The translations under genes were made by a program, and so were the position numbers. Source: Cristatella mucedo (Eukaryota > Bryozoa > Phylactolaemata > Cristatellidae). From it: a stretch of 22,500 bases of DNA. The stretch is taken from contig WPIO01000074.1 in the NCBI GenBank assembly GCA_009760855.2, positions 1,057,501 through 1,080,000 of the forward strand, read 5' to 3'. Within the stretch, counting starts at the first letter, position 1, and every line of letters starts with the position of its first letter. The notes beneath the pieces were generated by a model, which did no database searches, was not told the DNA's origin, and saw only the letters and a program-made list of their open reading frames with translations. This document shows, piece by piece, positions 9,959-18,800 of this stretch.

Positions 9959-11309
9959 AGGCGCGGGGCGACTGTGGTATGTTTTCGTCCCGCCTGCGCA
10001 GCACCGGAATTCTTACGCCATCCGTCACGTCGATAGTGGAGCTCGGGCTCCACTGACGTGCCGCGGCTGGGCGCCGCCGGGGCCCTCGAGCAGACGACGC
10101 GTTTGTCGGCGCGAAGCCAAGCCTCGATCAGCGGGCTAACGACTGGGTTACGCTTACCGACGTGCGAAAAGGCAGCCGTCGAGTCGAAGTCTGGAATAGC
10201 GCCGGAAGGGCAGATTGCCATGTCGTGAGGCTACGGCTAAAGGCGCCTGAAGGATCTCGTCGACACTCGGTCACTGCACGTTGAAACTCTGAGTGGTCCG
10301 AGTTAGTTCCTGAATGCAAGCTCGCCTGGACTGAGCGTTCGCTGCTCGCGCGCTACGAGTCCAAGTTCCGAGCGTTTCTCGGTAGGTATCTCGGTCTTTG
10401 GCTATAAATTTTAGATTCAGCCAGGCTCCCCGAGACGCAGACGCAGCTACGAGGCTGGACAAGGAGGAGCGGCCGGCAGAATAACGCATGCTGTCGCTCG
10501 CTCTCGCAGGAAGTACATTATGTCTCTATCCTCGGGCAGTATCGACTGCTCGAGAAATGGCGGCGGCGTCAGTGGCTGGGACGAATCGCACGGCTTCCGC
10601 TTCCGCTTCGGGGGGGGGAGGGGGCTAGAGCTAGCAGCAAAGGTAAAAAGTAACGGTCCGTACCAGCTCCTCCTCCTCCTCCTCCTCCTCCTCCTCGCAC
10701 TTGGGCGTGGCACTTTCCGGAGGCTGCCGCAATGCTCTCGCTTGATGGCAAGTGTTTGCCTTCGATTCATTCGCATCCGGTAGATATGCCGGCGCGCCAT
10801 GTTGCGAAGCCCTAACGAAACCTTTTCGGTGTATCTTCGGATCTGTCTCCGTTCGGCGCCCCCGCTGCACTCCGATCTCAGCGCTCCGACGCATTGCGGA
10901 CCGAGTGCAAAAGGATTGAATTCAGCTAAGGAATAGGAGAGCTCTGCACGCGAGCGAGTGAGCGGAAAGCGATGCAAGTGCGTCCGCTTTCGACAGTCGT
11001 AAAGCGCGTGCATCGCGTGCTAAGCCGAAACCGCCGGAACCACCGGTGCACTTTTCGAAGAGCATGCAGGCAAGTCTCAAACGGTGACCTGACTGGCTGG
11101 CTGGCTGACATCCATCTCATCTGATTGGACATCACCGTCGAAGGAATGCTGGGAGACGCAACGAAGCGGCGAGCGGAAAGCTAAGGCTTAGCAAAGAGCA
11201 CCAATCTGGCACACGGAAAACGGGTGCAGTAGCAGTTTTTTCATACCATTGTTCGGAGAAGAGAAACATCTTGTCTTACAAAAGACCCGAGAAGGCTTCT
11301 GAACCAAAG
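9959..11309. other. CpG-rich unassigned sequence
   Basis: No gene is demonstrable. A TATA-like TATAAATT lies at 10403-10410 and a G-rich run (nine G, A, five G) at 10610-10624 that could form a quadruplex. Overlapping frames up to 188 codons on the minus strand (10447-11013) and 107 on the + strand (9713-10036) run through repeats or shifted high-GC DNA and show no domain. The region could contain a promoter or first exon, but the sequence alone does not show it. Confidence 0.4.
10666..10696. repeat. CTC trinucleotide microsatellite
   Basis: About ten tandem CTC units. In the sense frame they give Leu repeats and on the other strand Glu or Gly repeats inside unsupported open frames. Confidence 0.95.
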
Positions 11310-11333
11310 TGACCTTTGTGACCTTTGTGACTT
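11310..11333 (-). promoter_or_regulatory. Triple nuclear-receptor-like half-site, 3-bp spacing
   Basis: On the minus strand the sequence is AAGTCA, CAA, AGGTCA, CAA, AGGTCA: three direct half-sites separated by 3 bp (+ strand 11328-11333, 11319-11324 and 11310-11315). AGGTCA direct repeats with a 3-bp spacer (DR3) are bound by some nuclear receptor heterodimers in animals. No gene is recognised nearby, and the block is also simply a 9-bp tandem repeat, so function is unproven. Confidence 0.25.
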
Positions 11334-11940
11334 TGGCCGCGACCCGTCGCGATCCGGACTTCGAAAACCGAGCTAGCGTTCGCCCACCGGGTGGCGACGC
11401 AGTGTTGGTGCTCACCGTAACGAGCGCGCTACCTATGCGGCCCAGCGGCTGCGGTTCCACGTCTTTGCTGAGTTACAAAGCAGGTGCGAAAAGACGCAGG
11501 ACGAAATCGTCCACACTCTCCATCCGGCTGTGTGCGAGGAAGCGCCGCTTTCTTCGCCGCCGCACTAAGCAAACCAAGCAAAACTAAAACTAAGCAAACC
11601 GCGAAGGTTTCTTTGAGTTACGTTTGTACGCGTTACGCGTTTGAACGCGTTACGTGAACTTTTCTTCGCGTGTCTTCGCTACGATGAACGTCGGTCTTCT
11701 GTTCAAAATGCGGCGCCGTTGCCATGGTTACTTGAGCGAAGCGGCGGCGGCTGTCCTCACTACGACAGCGAGTCACCGCCGCTTCGCACGCCGTGCGATT
11801 GCGTCGCCGAGCAAAGGCGAAGGGCGAGCACGGGCTTGCCCGGGCTTGCCCTCCGTCTTTGCTTGCGAGCGAGGGCTTGCCCGGGCTTGCCCTTCGCTTG
11901 AACGTCGCACTGAGCTCTCTCCCAGCTGATTCGGCTGCCT
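11334..11940. other. Unassigned sequence with short GC-rich repeats
   Basis: No gene is recognised. GGGCTTGCCC-type units occur as two doublets, at 11831-11850 and 11872-11893. ACGCGTTACG recurs near 11628 and 11646. Overlapping open frames of 86-92 codons on the + strand are mutually exclusive and featureless. Confidence 0.45.
11831..11893. repeat. Paired CGGGCTTGCC doublets
   Basis: CGGGCTTGCC is repeated directly at 11831-11850. A second doublet with the same core lies at 11872-11893, about 41 bp on. The GGGCTTGCCCGGG core is also partly self-complementary. Confidence 0.75.
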
Positions 11941-12093
11941 CTTTTTTTGTGTGGTGACAGAAGAGCCTTTACGACTATCACCACAGCTTGCAGTGGCGAT
12001 AAAGTATCGCCCGAAACAGGATTCGAACCCACAGCCTCTGGGCCGAGGTCGTGAAAAGCAACCACGTTACCAAGTGAGCCATCACGTCTGACT
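11941..12093 (-). mobile_element. SINE-2, tRNA-derived, different family
   Basis: On the minus strand an RNA polymerase III A box, TGGCTCACTTGG (+ strand 12081-12070), is followed by a B box, GGGTTCGAATCC (12030-12019), with tRNA-like spacing. Downstream is a compact hairpin, GGCGAT ACTTT ATCGCC (about 12013-11997). The body is about 50 nt and the A-rich end is CACACAAAAAAAG (about 11952-11940). The end is poly(A)-like, not ATT, so this family used a different partner from SINE-1. The tRNA portion could not fold as a full mature tRNA in my reading, so it is called a SINE and not a tRNA gene. Confidence 0.75.
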
Positions 12094-13142
12094 AAAGTCA
12101 CAGCGGGCTTTCGAGAGACAGCCAGTGACTATTTGCTAAATTCAATAAAAGTAATACACATCTAGCTCTGTAAATAAAATAAATAAATATAAACATAAAA
12201 ACAAGTGTGCACACATCTTGCTTTTTATTTATGAAAATCAAAGAAAACGCCGAGCACGCAGGCATTGTCTTCGGAACAGTCGACCGCAGCAGCTGCGGGA
12301 GAGCGCTCTCGGTGAGTGAAGGCGCGAAAAATGCAGAATCAGTCGACCTGTCCACTAATTCGCCGCGACTAAGCAGCACACTCAGCCAATGTTAGCCTCA
12401 AAAATAAATAGCTCAAAAGAGCGCTTCGGAAGAAAATGCGCGGCAGACGAGGCTTTGAGCAGAGCCGCCTTCGCCCGCGGAATGCTCATCGTCGACGCGT
12501 CCCCGGCGCTTGAACGAGGAGTTAAGTAAACAAAAACTAGAGTAGAAATCACCAAGGCGTCCGCTGACGACGCGTCGCCACGCTGTTGACACGCCTGAAG
12601 ACAAAGCTTCGCGCGGCTGCGACAAAGCCCGGCCGCACGCACCCGAAAGGTCGGCGGCTACACGTAAATTGTACTTCCGGTGCCAGGATTCTTGACGGGA
12701 GCGACGAATTGGCCGATGAGCTGCCGGTGCACACTCTTGAGCTGAGCGACGCCTGCTGCGCCCGAGCGGCGGCGGCTACTGCAGCCGCCTCTCTTCGCAA
12801 CAAGGTGGCGCTGCGCATCCGCCGCCTCAGGCGCTCGACGGAAGTGGCCAATCGTTGCGGCGGCGTCGACGACCGCCATTGGCTGGCTATCCCGGTCCGT
12901 CGCTGATGGCTCAGATGCCAGTCTCCTCAGCGGCGTGAGCTCTGCCAGCGAACGGCGATGCAATCAGTGCAGCAAAAACCACGGTAAGAAAAAAATTATC
13001 CCAACACATTTGCAGAGCGCGCCCGTTGGAGATTAAGGTCTTTCAAGGCCCTTTGAGTACTACGCCTGCCGCGCTTGGCTTGGCCATCGTAACGAGCGGC
13101 CCAAAGCTGAAAGCTTTTTGGAGCGCCGCACCGTGAGCGAGA
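12094..13142. other. Unassigned; CpG-rich from about 12.4 kb
   Basis: An A/T-rich stretch at 12120-12240 gives way to GC- and CpG-rich DNA. Open frames of 60-106 codons occur on both strands. None shows a domain, and the opposing frames at 12549-12963 overlap, as expected from composition. No gene is assigned. Confidence 0.45.
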
Positions 13143-13150
13143 TATAAAAG
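13143..13150 (+). promoter_or_regulatory. TATA-box-like site
   Basis: TATAAAAG sits in GC-rich surroundings (CGTGAGCGAGA upstream, CGAGGCCGCA downstream). The string is a canonical animal TATA box, but the expected start site about 30 bp downstream falls in an AT-rich, repeat-like block and no downstream gene is seen. Confidence 0.2.
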
Positions 13151-13159
13151 CGAGGCCGC

Positions 13160-13243
13160 AATAATAATGATTACTGATTAATAATAAGTATTAATATTAA
13201 TTATATTAAAATTATATTATAATTATTAATATTAATTATTACT
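13160..13243. repeat. AT-rich imperfect palindrome
   Basis: The sequence is composed almost only of A and T. TATTAATATTAATTAT on the left is mirrored by ATAATTATTAATATTA on the right around a centre near 13205-13210, so it can extrude as a cruciform. It may be a degenerate retroelement tail. Confidence 0.6.
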
Positions 13244-13687
13244 GCCACGCCGGACGGCGGCAACCAAGCCTACGCAACTCGGCTGCCTGGCGGAGGAGTG
13301 CTCAGGCGCGACCGTACCGCATCCGTGGTCAGCGTTGAGGTCGAGGCGAGCCTGCGGCCTGCGGCCGGCGGCGGCGGCGGCGGCGGCGACGATTTGCCGG
13401 ATGCACTCGCCGCAGCTAGCGCCTCGAAAGTGGGGTCAAGCTCAAGGTGGCGCTCACGCGCATGCGGGTGTGCGGCGCCAGCGTCCGCTATCTCTAGCTG
13501 AGCTTGTTCCGGTAACCATCGGCAAGCGCGTACCGACGAGGAGCCGCCCGATGGAGCTCGTCCCCGCCTGCTGCTCGATTATCTCCTCCTGCTGGACCTT
13601 ATTTCCACTCAGCCGCCGCCGCGACTGCTGCCTTTTCGGCCAGCTGATGAGCTGCAGCAGACGCGGCGGCAGCTCAGCGGCAGGCGT
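13244..13687. other. CpG-rich unassigned sequence
   Basis: It contains a GGC run at about 13367-13386. A 142-codon + frame at 13335-13763 runs out into the LINE-A tail and is therefore unlikely to be a real gene in full. No domain is seen. Confidence 0.4.
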
Positions 13688-13762
13688 TAATACTAATAGT
13701 AATAATAATAATACACTTGATAAAGTGTCCTCCGAGAAGTCAATCTCCCTCTGGGCGCTTTA
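13688..13762 (-). mobile_element. LINE-A 3' tail fragment
   Basis: On the minus strand it reads TAAAGCGCCCAGAGGGAGAT, then a CACTTTATCAAGTG block and an ATT-rich tail, closely matching the LINE-A end at 4877-4951. Only the terminal stem-loop and tail are present. A SINE-1 copy in the opposite orientation begins about 10 bp away. Confidence 0.75.
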
Positions 13763-13771
13763 ATTAATCAC

Positions 13772-13915
13772 CGAGCTGGTTTGGTCTAGCGGTTAAGGTG
13801 CTCGCCACGACCGAGGTCTGACTGAGGTCGTGGGCTCAAGCCCCGAGGCATATGTGAAGCGCCTGAATAGAGATTTAGTTCTCTTGGGGCGCTATACAAA
13901 TGAATTATATATAAT
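13772..13915 (+). mobile_element. SINE-1 copy, best preserved
   Basis: The tRNA-like head reads GGTCTAGCGGTTAAGGTGC (A-box region), with a B-box-like GGGCTCAAGCCCC about 45 nt later. It joins directly to the LINE-type tail GAAGCGCC...GGGGCGC followed by TATACAAATGAATTATAT. The total is about 144 bp with no central domain. Compared with LINE-A, GCGCC, AGAGATT.AGTTCTCT and GGCGC are shared, which marks the 3' half as LINE-A derived. The B box departs from consensus at one position (C for A/T), so transcription today is doubtful. Confidence 0.85.
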
Positions 13916-14281
13916 TGTACATAATTTGCTGCAATGTTGAGCCAGCTCTCGCTCGCTTTCTCGCTGTCTCTCTTTCCCCCTCTGCGGCGTCGCCGCGCTA
14001 GCTTACCTGCAACGCCCACGAATGCAGCGAGAAGTGCAAGCGTAACCACGAGCGACGCCATCTTTCGCAAGGGGTTTCCTTGGACGAGACCGGAAATTCG
14101 AGCCGCGTCTCCGTTGATTTTGCTGCCGCTGCGAACTTCAAGCGCCACGTCGCGTCGCGTCGCCGCAAGGAATAGCTGCTTTGACCCGCCTCCGCGAGGC
14201 TCCTACTTTTGTCACAGCGAGCTACTAGCGAACGCCGACGCTCGATCGGGTGAAGCGAACGCGGCTTTTTGTCGGCGAAAT

Positions 14282-14322
14282 ATTGGCTGCGCTCGTCGAC
14301 GCCGCGCGCGAGCCTTATATAT
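14282..14322 (+). promoter_or_regulatory. Candidate core promoter (inverted CCAAT plus TATA)
   Basis: ATTGG (an inverted CCAAT box) at 14282-14286 lies about 30 bp upstream of TATATAT at 14316-14322 inside CpG-rich DNA. A start would be expected near 14345. TTTAG followed by GTATGC at about 14392-14402 could be a splice donor for a short leader exon. This is a pattern match only. Confidence 0.25.
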
Positions 14323-14506
14323 GCCGCCGCCGCCCCCGCCCGCCGTGCGTCCGTCGGTCGCTCCAACGAAGGAAGAGGCATTTACAGCGGCTTTAGGTAT
14401 GCGGTGGGTATGCAGTGACTCAGCGCAATGTCATCCAGGTTGTGTAATCGGCCTCGACGGCAATCCCCTTGCGAGCGCGCCGCTGCTATGCGGGCCGACG
14501 GACGGG

Positions 14507-14588
14507 CAGCAGCAGAAGCAGCAGCAGCAGAAGCAGCAGCAGCTGAAGCAGCAGCTGAAGCAGCAGCAGCTGAAGCAGCAGCTGAAGC
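14507..14588. repeat. CAG/CTG-type compound repeat (CAG, AAG, CTG)
   Basis: Runs of CAG are interrupted regularly by AAG and CTGAAG, with a higher-order unit CAGCAGCTGAAG repeated near the end. One + frame reads Gln with Lys and Leu, another Ala/Glu, and the minus strand Ala/Ser. Because three frames are open, the amino-acid repeat is not evidence of a polyglutamine protein. Confidence 0.9.
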
Positions 14589-14808
14589 ACGCCTCTCGGC
14601 GTGCTTCGCGGGCGACGGCTCAGCAGGCGGCGAGAGTTTTCGCGAGCGTCTTCGAGAGTTTTTGAATTTTTGATAGCGAGCGACTCGCAAAGGAGTCGAA
14701 GGGCCGACAGCAGCATAGTCGGCAGGTCAAAGAGGGGCTGCCCTGCGCCGGCTCCAGCGACGTGTTGTCGCTGCGACAGCGTCGCGCTGCGGCTCCGCCA
14801 GCGGGCGG

Positions 14809-14843
14809 CAGCAGCAACAGCAGCAGCAGCTGCTGCTGCAGCG
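14809..14843. repeat. CAG/CTG repeat with 20-bp palindrome
   Basis: CAGCAGCAACAG is followed by a perfect palindrome, GCAGCAGCAG then CTGCTGCTGC (14820-14839). Confidence 0.9.
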
Positions 14844-15030
14844 AGTTCGTGCCGTAGCGCTGCACTTGCGAAGTCGGCCGCCGTCGGCCTTGACCTGGCG
14901 CCGGCGTCGTGGCGGCAGCCGTGCAGCACCTGCAGACCTAGGCTTCCCACGCTACAGAAACGGACCTAGCATCATGCTTAGCGTCATGGGCGCTCCTCGT
15001 CGCTAGCGCATTCAGCTGCTATCGGCAGTC

Positions 15031-15867
15031 TTGAGTGCCGCGGCGCTTCGCTTGCGAGTCTTTATGGCCGCGTTTTATGGCCGCGTACGCAGTGTTCCGA
15101 GCGCTCGAGACGGAACTCGTCGCCCGTCGGCGACCGACACTAGCGAACGCTGCCGCAATGGGGCGACGGCGGCCGAGTTCTGTCGCTCGGGCGGCGTTCG
15201 CGCGGAAGCCGCTGCGGCCGCCGCTCGTAGCTTCGCACGCAAGCGGTCGCTTTCCCGATTTGCTCCGTCGCCGCCGCCACCGCCGAAGCCGCCGGTATGG
15301 GCGGGGCACCGAGCGGGGCGCGGGCCGCCGCACCGCACAGAGACGCCCTTTAAGCTCGATGGCTCGCTCTCGAGTGGCGGCGGCGCAGAATTGCCCCGGC
15401 CGCTGCTCGATCGATTCGACCGCAAGCCCGGTCGAAGGTCACGCCAGGTCGCCCACCCGCCGCGCGCTCTGCTCTCGGCGACGACGGCCGGCAGTGTCGG
15501 AGCGGCCACGAGGCAGAGCTGCCGACGCGGCCGCGCATGCACACGCTCATGCTCCGGCTACTCCGACCTTGGTCGCCGGGCGATAATAAAAATTCAGGAA
15601 CCGTTAAATGTCTATAATCACCTGCTGACGATTTCCCGCCATAGCGCTTTCGCCTTCAAGGCGTTGAGCGCCGGTGCTAAATTTGTTTTAAAGTTCAGCC
15701 TAAGCTGTCGGCTTTGGTCACGTGACCAATACTTGCTGCGTTCACTTTCGGGAGACTGGAATGTGCCTGCAGACATTCCCTTGTGCGGCGACAGTGTCCA
15801 CCATACCACCGGCTGGCGGCGAACAGTTTTAAAGAACGCAAAGCGCAACGCAACTGCTCTGCAGTAG
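15031..15867 (+). CDS. Longest non-repeat open frame, doubtful
   Basis: A 278-codon frame begins MSAAALRLRVFMAAFYGRV. It is Arg, Ala and Pro rich over the first 180 residues (PSPPPPPKPPVWAG near residue 78), then loses that bias from about residue 185 (IIKIQEPLNVYNHLLTISRH). I see no domain, signal peptide or membrane segment. The first 550 bp are open in several frames on both strands because of composition. The last 280 bp lie outside the CpG-rich zone and stay open, which is the only mild support. It could be a chance frame, or one exon plus read-through. Confidence 0.15.
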   Translation: MSAAALRLRVFMAAFYGRVRSVPSARDGTRRPSATDTSERCRNGATAAEFCRSGGVRAEAAAAAARSFARKRSLSRFAPSPPPPPKPPVWAGHRAGRGPPHRTETPFKLDGSLSSGGGAELPRPLLDRFDRKPGRRSRQVAHPPRALLSATTAGSVGAATRQSCRRGRACTRSCSGYSDLGRRAIIKIQEPLNVYNHLLTISRHSAFAFKALSAGAKFVLKFSLSCRLWSRDQYLLRSLSGDWNVPADIPLCGDSVHHTTGWRRTVLKNAKRNATALQ

Positions 15868-16483
<616 letters not shown>

Positions 16484-16499
16484 TTGATTCAATACATAC

Positions 16500-16960
16500 A
16501 TGTTTTCATGTCTTGATGTTGGCATAGCAGTTCTACCCATCCCATGGCAAAATGATTTTACAGAAAAACATCATGACCATGCAAATGATTTCTGCTTTAT
16601 CCGTGATCGCGTGACATGCGACGTTAGGGTTGCTAAACATTTAGGCTTTTACAGCTAGACAAAAATAAAAGCTGGTAAGCAGGTGGAAGCAATCTTTGGT
16701 CGTGATGTTTCTCAATTACAAATGAAAAGAAGGCCGGATAGATGAGCATGCATAGAGTGCAATAGTATGCAAAGAAACAGTACACATCGAGATTTAATCT
16801 AAAGTCAAGGTCAGATTGGCTAATTCAAAAACCTCGTGTATAGGGTGGCATAATGGTGGCCTCCGTGGCTTTTGTCACGCTTGCATCGAGCAAGAATGGT
16901 TAAGCAGCTGCTGAAGAACTTGAATTCACGGCTCGTATCGTGAATTGTGAGCAGCTTGCT
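16500..16960 (+). pseudogene. Coding-like relic with in-frame stops, unknown family
   Basis: From an ATG at 16500 one frame reads 52 codons (LDVGIAVLPIPWQNDFTEKH, then FCFIRDRVTCDVRVAKHLGF) to a stop at 16656. The same frame then continues with KAGKQVEAIFGRDVSQLQMK, another stop, and ACIECNSMQRNSTHRDL. A further block in another frame, SCIGWHNGGLRGFCHACIEQ (about 16832-16895), supplies more Cys and His residues. The spacing of Cys pairs at the end is suggestive of a zinc-binding tail such as those closing some DNA-transposon proteins, but I cannot assign a family. Two nonsense codons and at least one frameshift make it inactive. Confidence 0.35.
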
Positions 16961-16965
16961 TTTTG

Positions 16966-17154
16966 TTGTATAAATGCGTGTGTACTACTGCGCGTGTACT
17001 ACTGCGCGTAATTAAACGCGTTTTAATTAAGACAAGCATTACGCGCATTGATACTCGCGCATTAACACAAGCGCATTGATACTCGCGCACTGATACACGC
17101 GCATTGATACACGTGCAATAGCACGCGCGCAGTAGTACACGCGCATTTATACAA
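16966..17154. repeat. 29-bp inverted repeat inside the array
   Basis: The left arm at 16966-16994 (starting TTGTATAAATGCG) is the reverse complement of 17126-17154 at 28 of 29 positions. The 131-bp loop contains about six 14-bp units. The array therefore reverses orientation here, so units at the left edge are the minus-strand form of those at 17126. Confidence 0.85.
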
Positions 17155-17945
17155 TAAAGTAGTATCAACAAAGTAGCGGCATCCAAGTAGTGCTAACTTA
17201 TTAATGCGAACTAACAAAGTAGAGCCCACAAAGCATACAAATGCCGAAAACCAAAACATCCGCAAAAGAGCATACCAATTGACTGCACGGACGTACACGC
17301 ATGAGAATTCACATTAACAAGGACGAATAAGCTGACAACACATGCATTGGCACCAGGGCATTAAAACAGGTGCATTAAAACCCGTACTAAAATTCACGCG
17401 AATTAACGCAACAAATTAGTGCTGATGAAGTAGTACACAGGTACCTATCTTTATTAGGTAACAAATTGTGCTAACAATGCAGTCTGCGGTAACAAAGTGC
17501 GAACAAATAAGTGCAACACTAGTCGCAAAACAAAACATACCCTTAAACGAACATACAAATCAGACATAACATACAAACGCGCGAACGCGCATTAACAAGT
17601 AAAGCTAGCATTGGCACACGCGCACAGGCGGTACAGGCAAACTAACACAGCAATCAGTATCAAGCCAGTAGTGCCCGAAATTAGTGTTGACAAGGTGCAC
17701 AAATGCCAAAAACTAAAAAATTACTCGTCAACAAACACACAAATCCTGCGCACGCACAGACCCGCGTATAGAACACACATTAATGATACACATATTGTAC
17801 GAGCGCATCAACACACATGTTTCCTCACAGTGAATTAATACGCGCGCATCAAGCCCCGGTAATAACACGAAAAGTAGTACGAACACCGTAGTGCCAAAAA
17901 TGCCAAATTATTGCCAACAAAGTAGTGCCAACTAATATAGCGTCT
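16966..17945. repeat. Fossil 14-bp tandem array, main block
   Basis: The units differ in sequence but keep a 14-bp register for long runs. GCATT-like unit starts fall at 17045, 17059, 17073, 17087, 17101, 17115, 17129 and 17143. Others fall at 17344, 17358 and 17372. TGTACTACTGCGCG is repeated at 16981 and 16995. Typical units are GCATTGATACACGC, GCATTAAAACAGGT and AAGTAGTACACAGG. Between runs the phase shifts by indels. Open frames here (Cys, Val, Arg rich) reflect the repeat. No spacers or conserved repeats of CRISPR type are present. Confidence 0.8.
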
Positions 17946-17971
17946 TGAAGTCGTAAACGCCGTTGACCTGA

Positions 17972-18474
17972 TTCGGGAGCAGCACCGTCAGAATCGCGTC
18001 AGAATCGCAGTCTGAAGAACTGTGTGTGCAAGAGCTCAATGAAAGGATTCGCGCCATGGTTGGCTATAATGGCGATATAAAAGATGTTAGCAATGATGTT
18101 CCTAAGAACGCAATGGAATTGGTGTGCAAGTTCTTGGAAACATTTCTGTGCTGCTCCGGGCTTGCCGATACGCTCTGTGGGCATATGCCCGAAGAAGGCA
18201 CCAGCGGTTATTCCAAATCAGCCATCAATCTTGAGTTATTTCTCAAAAATAGGCATATTTCTATTAATATAATATACAATAATATAATATAATATAACAT
18301 ATAATATAATATATAATTCTATTATATTTCATAAAAATAGGCAAATTTCTCAAAAATAGTGATATAAATTTGCGTGATCTCGTGCCCTGGATCCTTACCC
18401 TGCTCGTCCGCTGTGCTCCGCTGCGCAATAAAAATGATCGTTTTCGTAATCCCTGCATTTCTGCTGACGAATAG
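17972..18474 (+). pseudogene. Unrecognised ORF of about 131 codons, split by an AT-rich insert
   Basis: An open frame runs from 17972 after a stop at 17969. It holds an acidic serine-rich start (SESQSEELCVQELNERIRAM), a middle with a hydrophobic Cys-rich helix (AMELVCKFLETFLCCSGLAD), then GHMPEEGTSGYSKSAINLEL and FLKN at 18239-18250. AT-rich DNA follows. The frame resumes after the second copy of TTTCTCAAAAATAG (18346-18359) as SDINLRDLVPWILTLLVRCA and ends at a TAG, 18472-18474. Removing the 107 bp between the two direct repeats joins both parts in one frame. I do not recognise the protein. The segment interrupts the 14-bp array, so it may be an inserted element or retrocopied exon. The real start codon is unknown. 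Confidence 0.45.
18253..18345. repeat. AT-rich insert flanked by 14-bp direct repeats
   Basis: Ninety-three bp of ATAAT/ATATA-type sequence lie between identical 14-bp copies of TTTCTCAAAAATAG (18239-18252 and 18346-18359). This could be microsatellite growth within a small tandem duplication or a small insertion with target-site duplication. A partial third copy, TTTCATAAAAATAGG, near 18327-18341 favours local duplication followed by AT expansion. Confidence 0.75.
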
Positions 18475-18534
18475 AACTCGACGAGTCCGACATGTTTAGC
18501 CTATTGACAAATAATTTGGACCTGTATTCAGATA

Positions 18535-18800
18535 GTCATCGCAGTACGCGCGCACCTGGGTTACCATAATATACCGGTTTACCACAATCGAGCTCAAATG
18601 CCAAAAAAAACTCATCCATGAACTAAAAATCGCATGGTTGCTAACGCATGCAAGCTGCGGAAATGCATGCAGAAGCAATAACACTCAGTCATTAGTACAA
18701 GCGCAACAATACATGCTCAATTAAATAACCAAGTAATGCCAACAAACTAGCGCCAAAAAATTTGTGCTTAAAAAGTAGTGCTGGCAAAGTGCCAACAAAG
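18535..18800. repeat. Fossil 14-bp tandem array, second block
   Basis: The register is clearest from about 18690: CAACAATACATGCT, CAATTAAATAACCA, AGTAATGCCAACAA, ACTAGCGCCAAAAA, ATTTGTGCTTAAAA and AGTAGTGCTGGCAA follow without indels. The AGTAGTGCC/AACAA motif is the same as in the blocks to the left and right. Left of 18690 the pattern is weaker. Confidence 0.65.

Larger units (their letters stand above)
13980..15590. other. CpG-rich domain with promoter-like signals
   Basis: GC and CpG are very high over about 1.6 kb, with all-frame openness on both strands. Long frames such as 13934-14665 (+, 243 codons, ending in a Gln/Lys repeat) overlap others on the opposite strand. The composition resembles an unmethylated CpG island or a GC-rich isochore patch. 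Nothing proves an exon. Confidence 0.4.

Noticed and set aside
10447-11013. 188-codon minus-strand frame as a gene
   Set aside because: It runs through the CTC microsatellite and the G-run in CpG-rich DNA, overlaps open + frames, and shows no domain.
13772-13850. Functional tRNA gene
   Set aside because: No complete cloverleaf could be drawn, the B box is off consensus, the head runs straight into a LINE-type tail, and there are several similar copies, so it is a SINE.
14507-14588. Polyglutamine-protein exon
   Set aside because: Gln/Lys, Ala/Glu and Ala/Ser frames are all open and the flanks show no domain or splice support.
16500-16660. Ty1/copia RNase H end (resemblance of FIRDRV to FIRERV/FVRDRV)
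   Set aside because: Only a six-residue resemblance; the diagnostic neighbouring blocks (KHIDIRYHF and the VADIFTK end) are not present.
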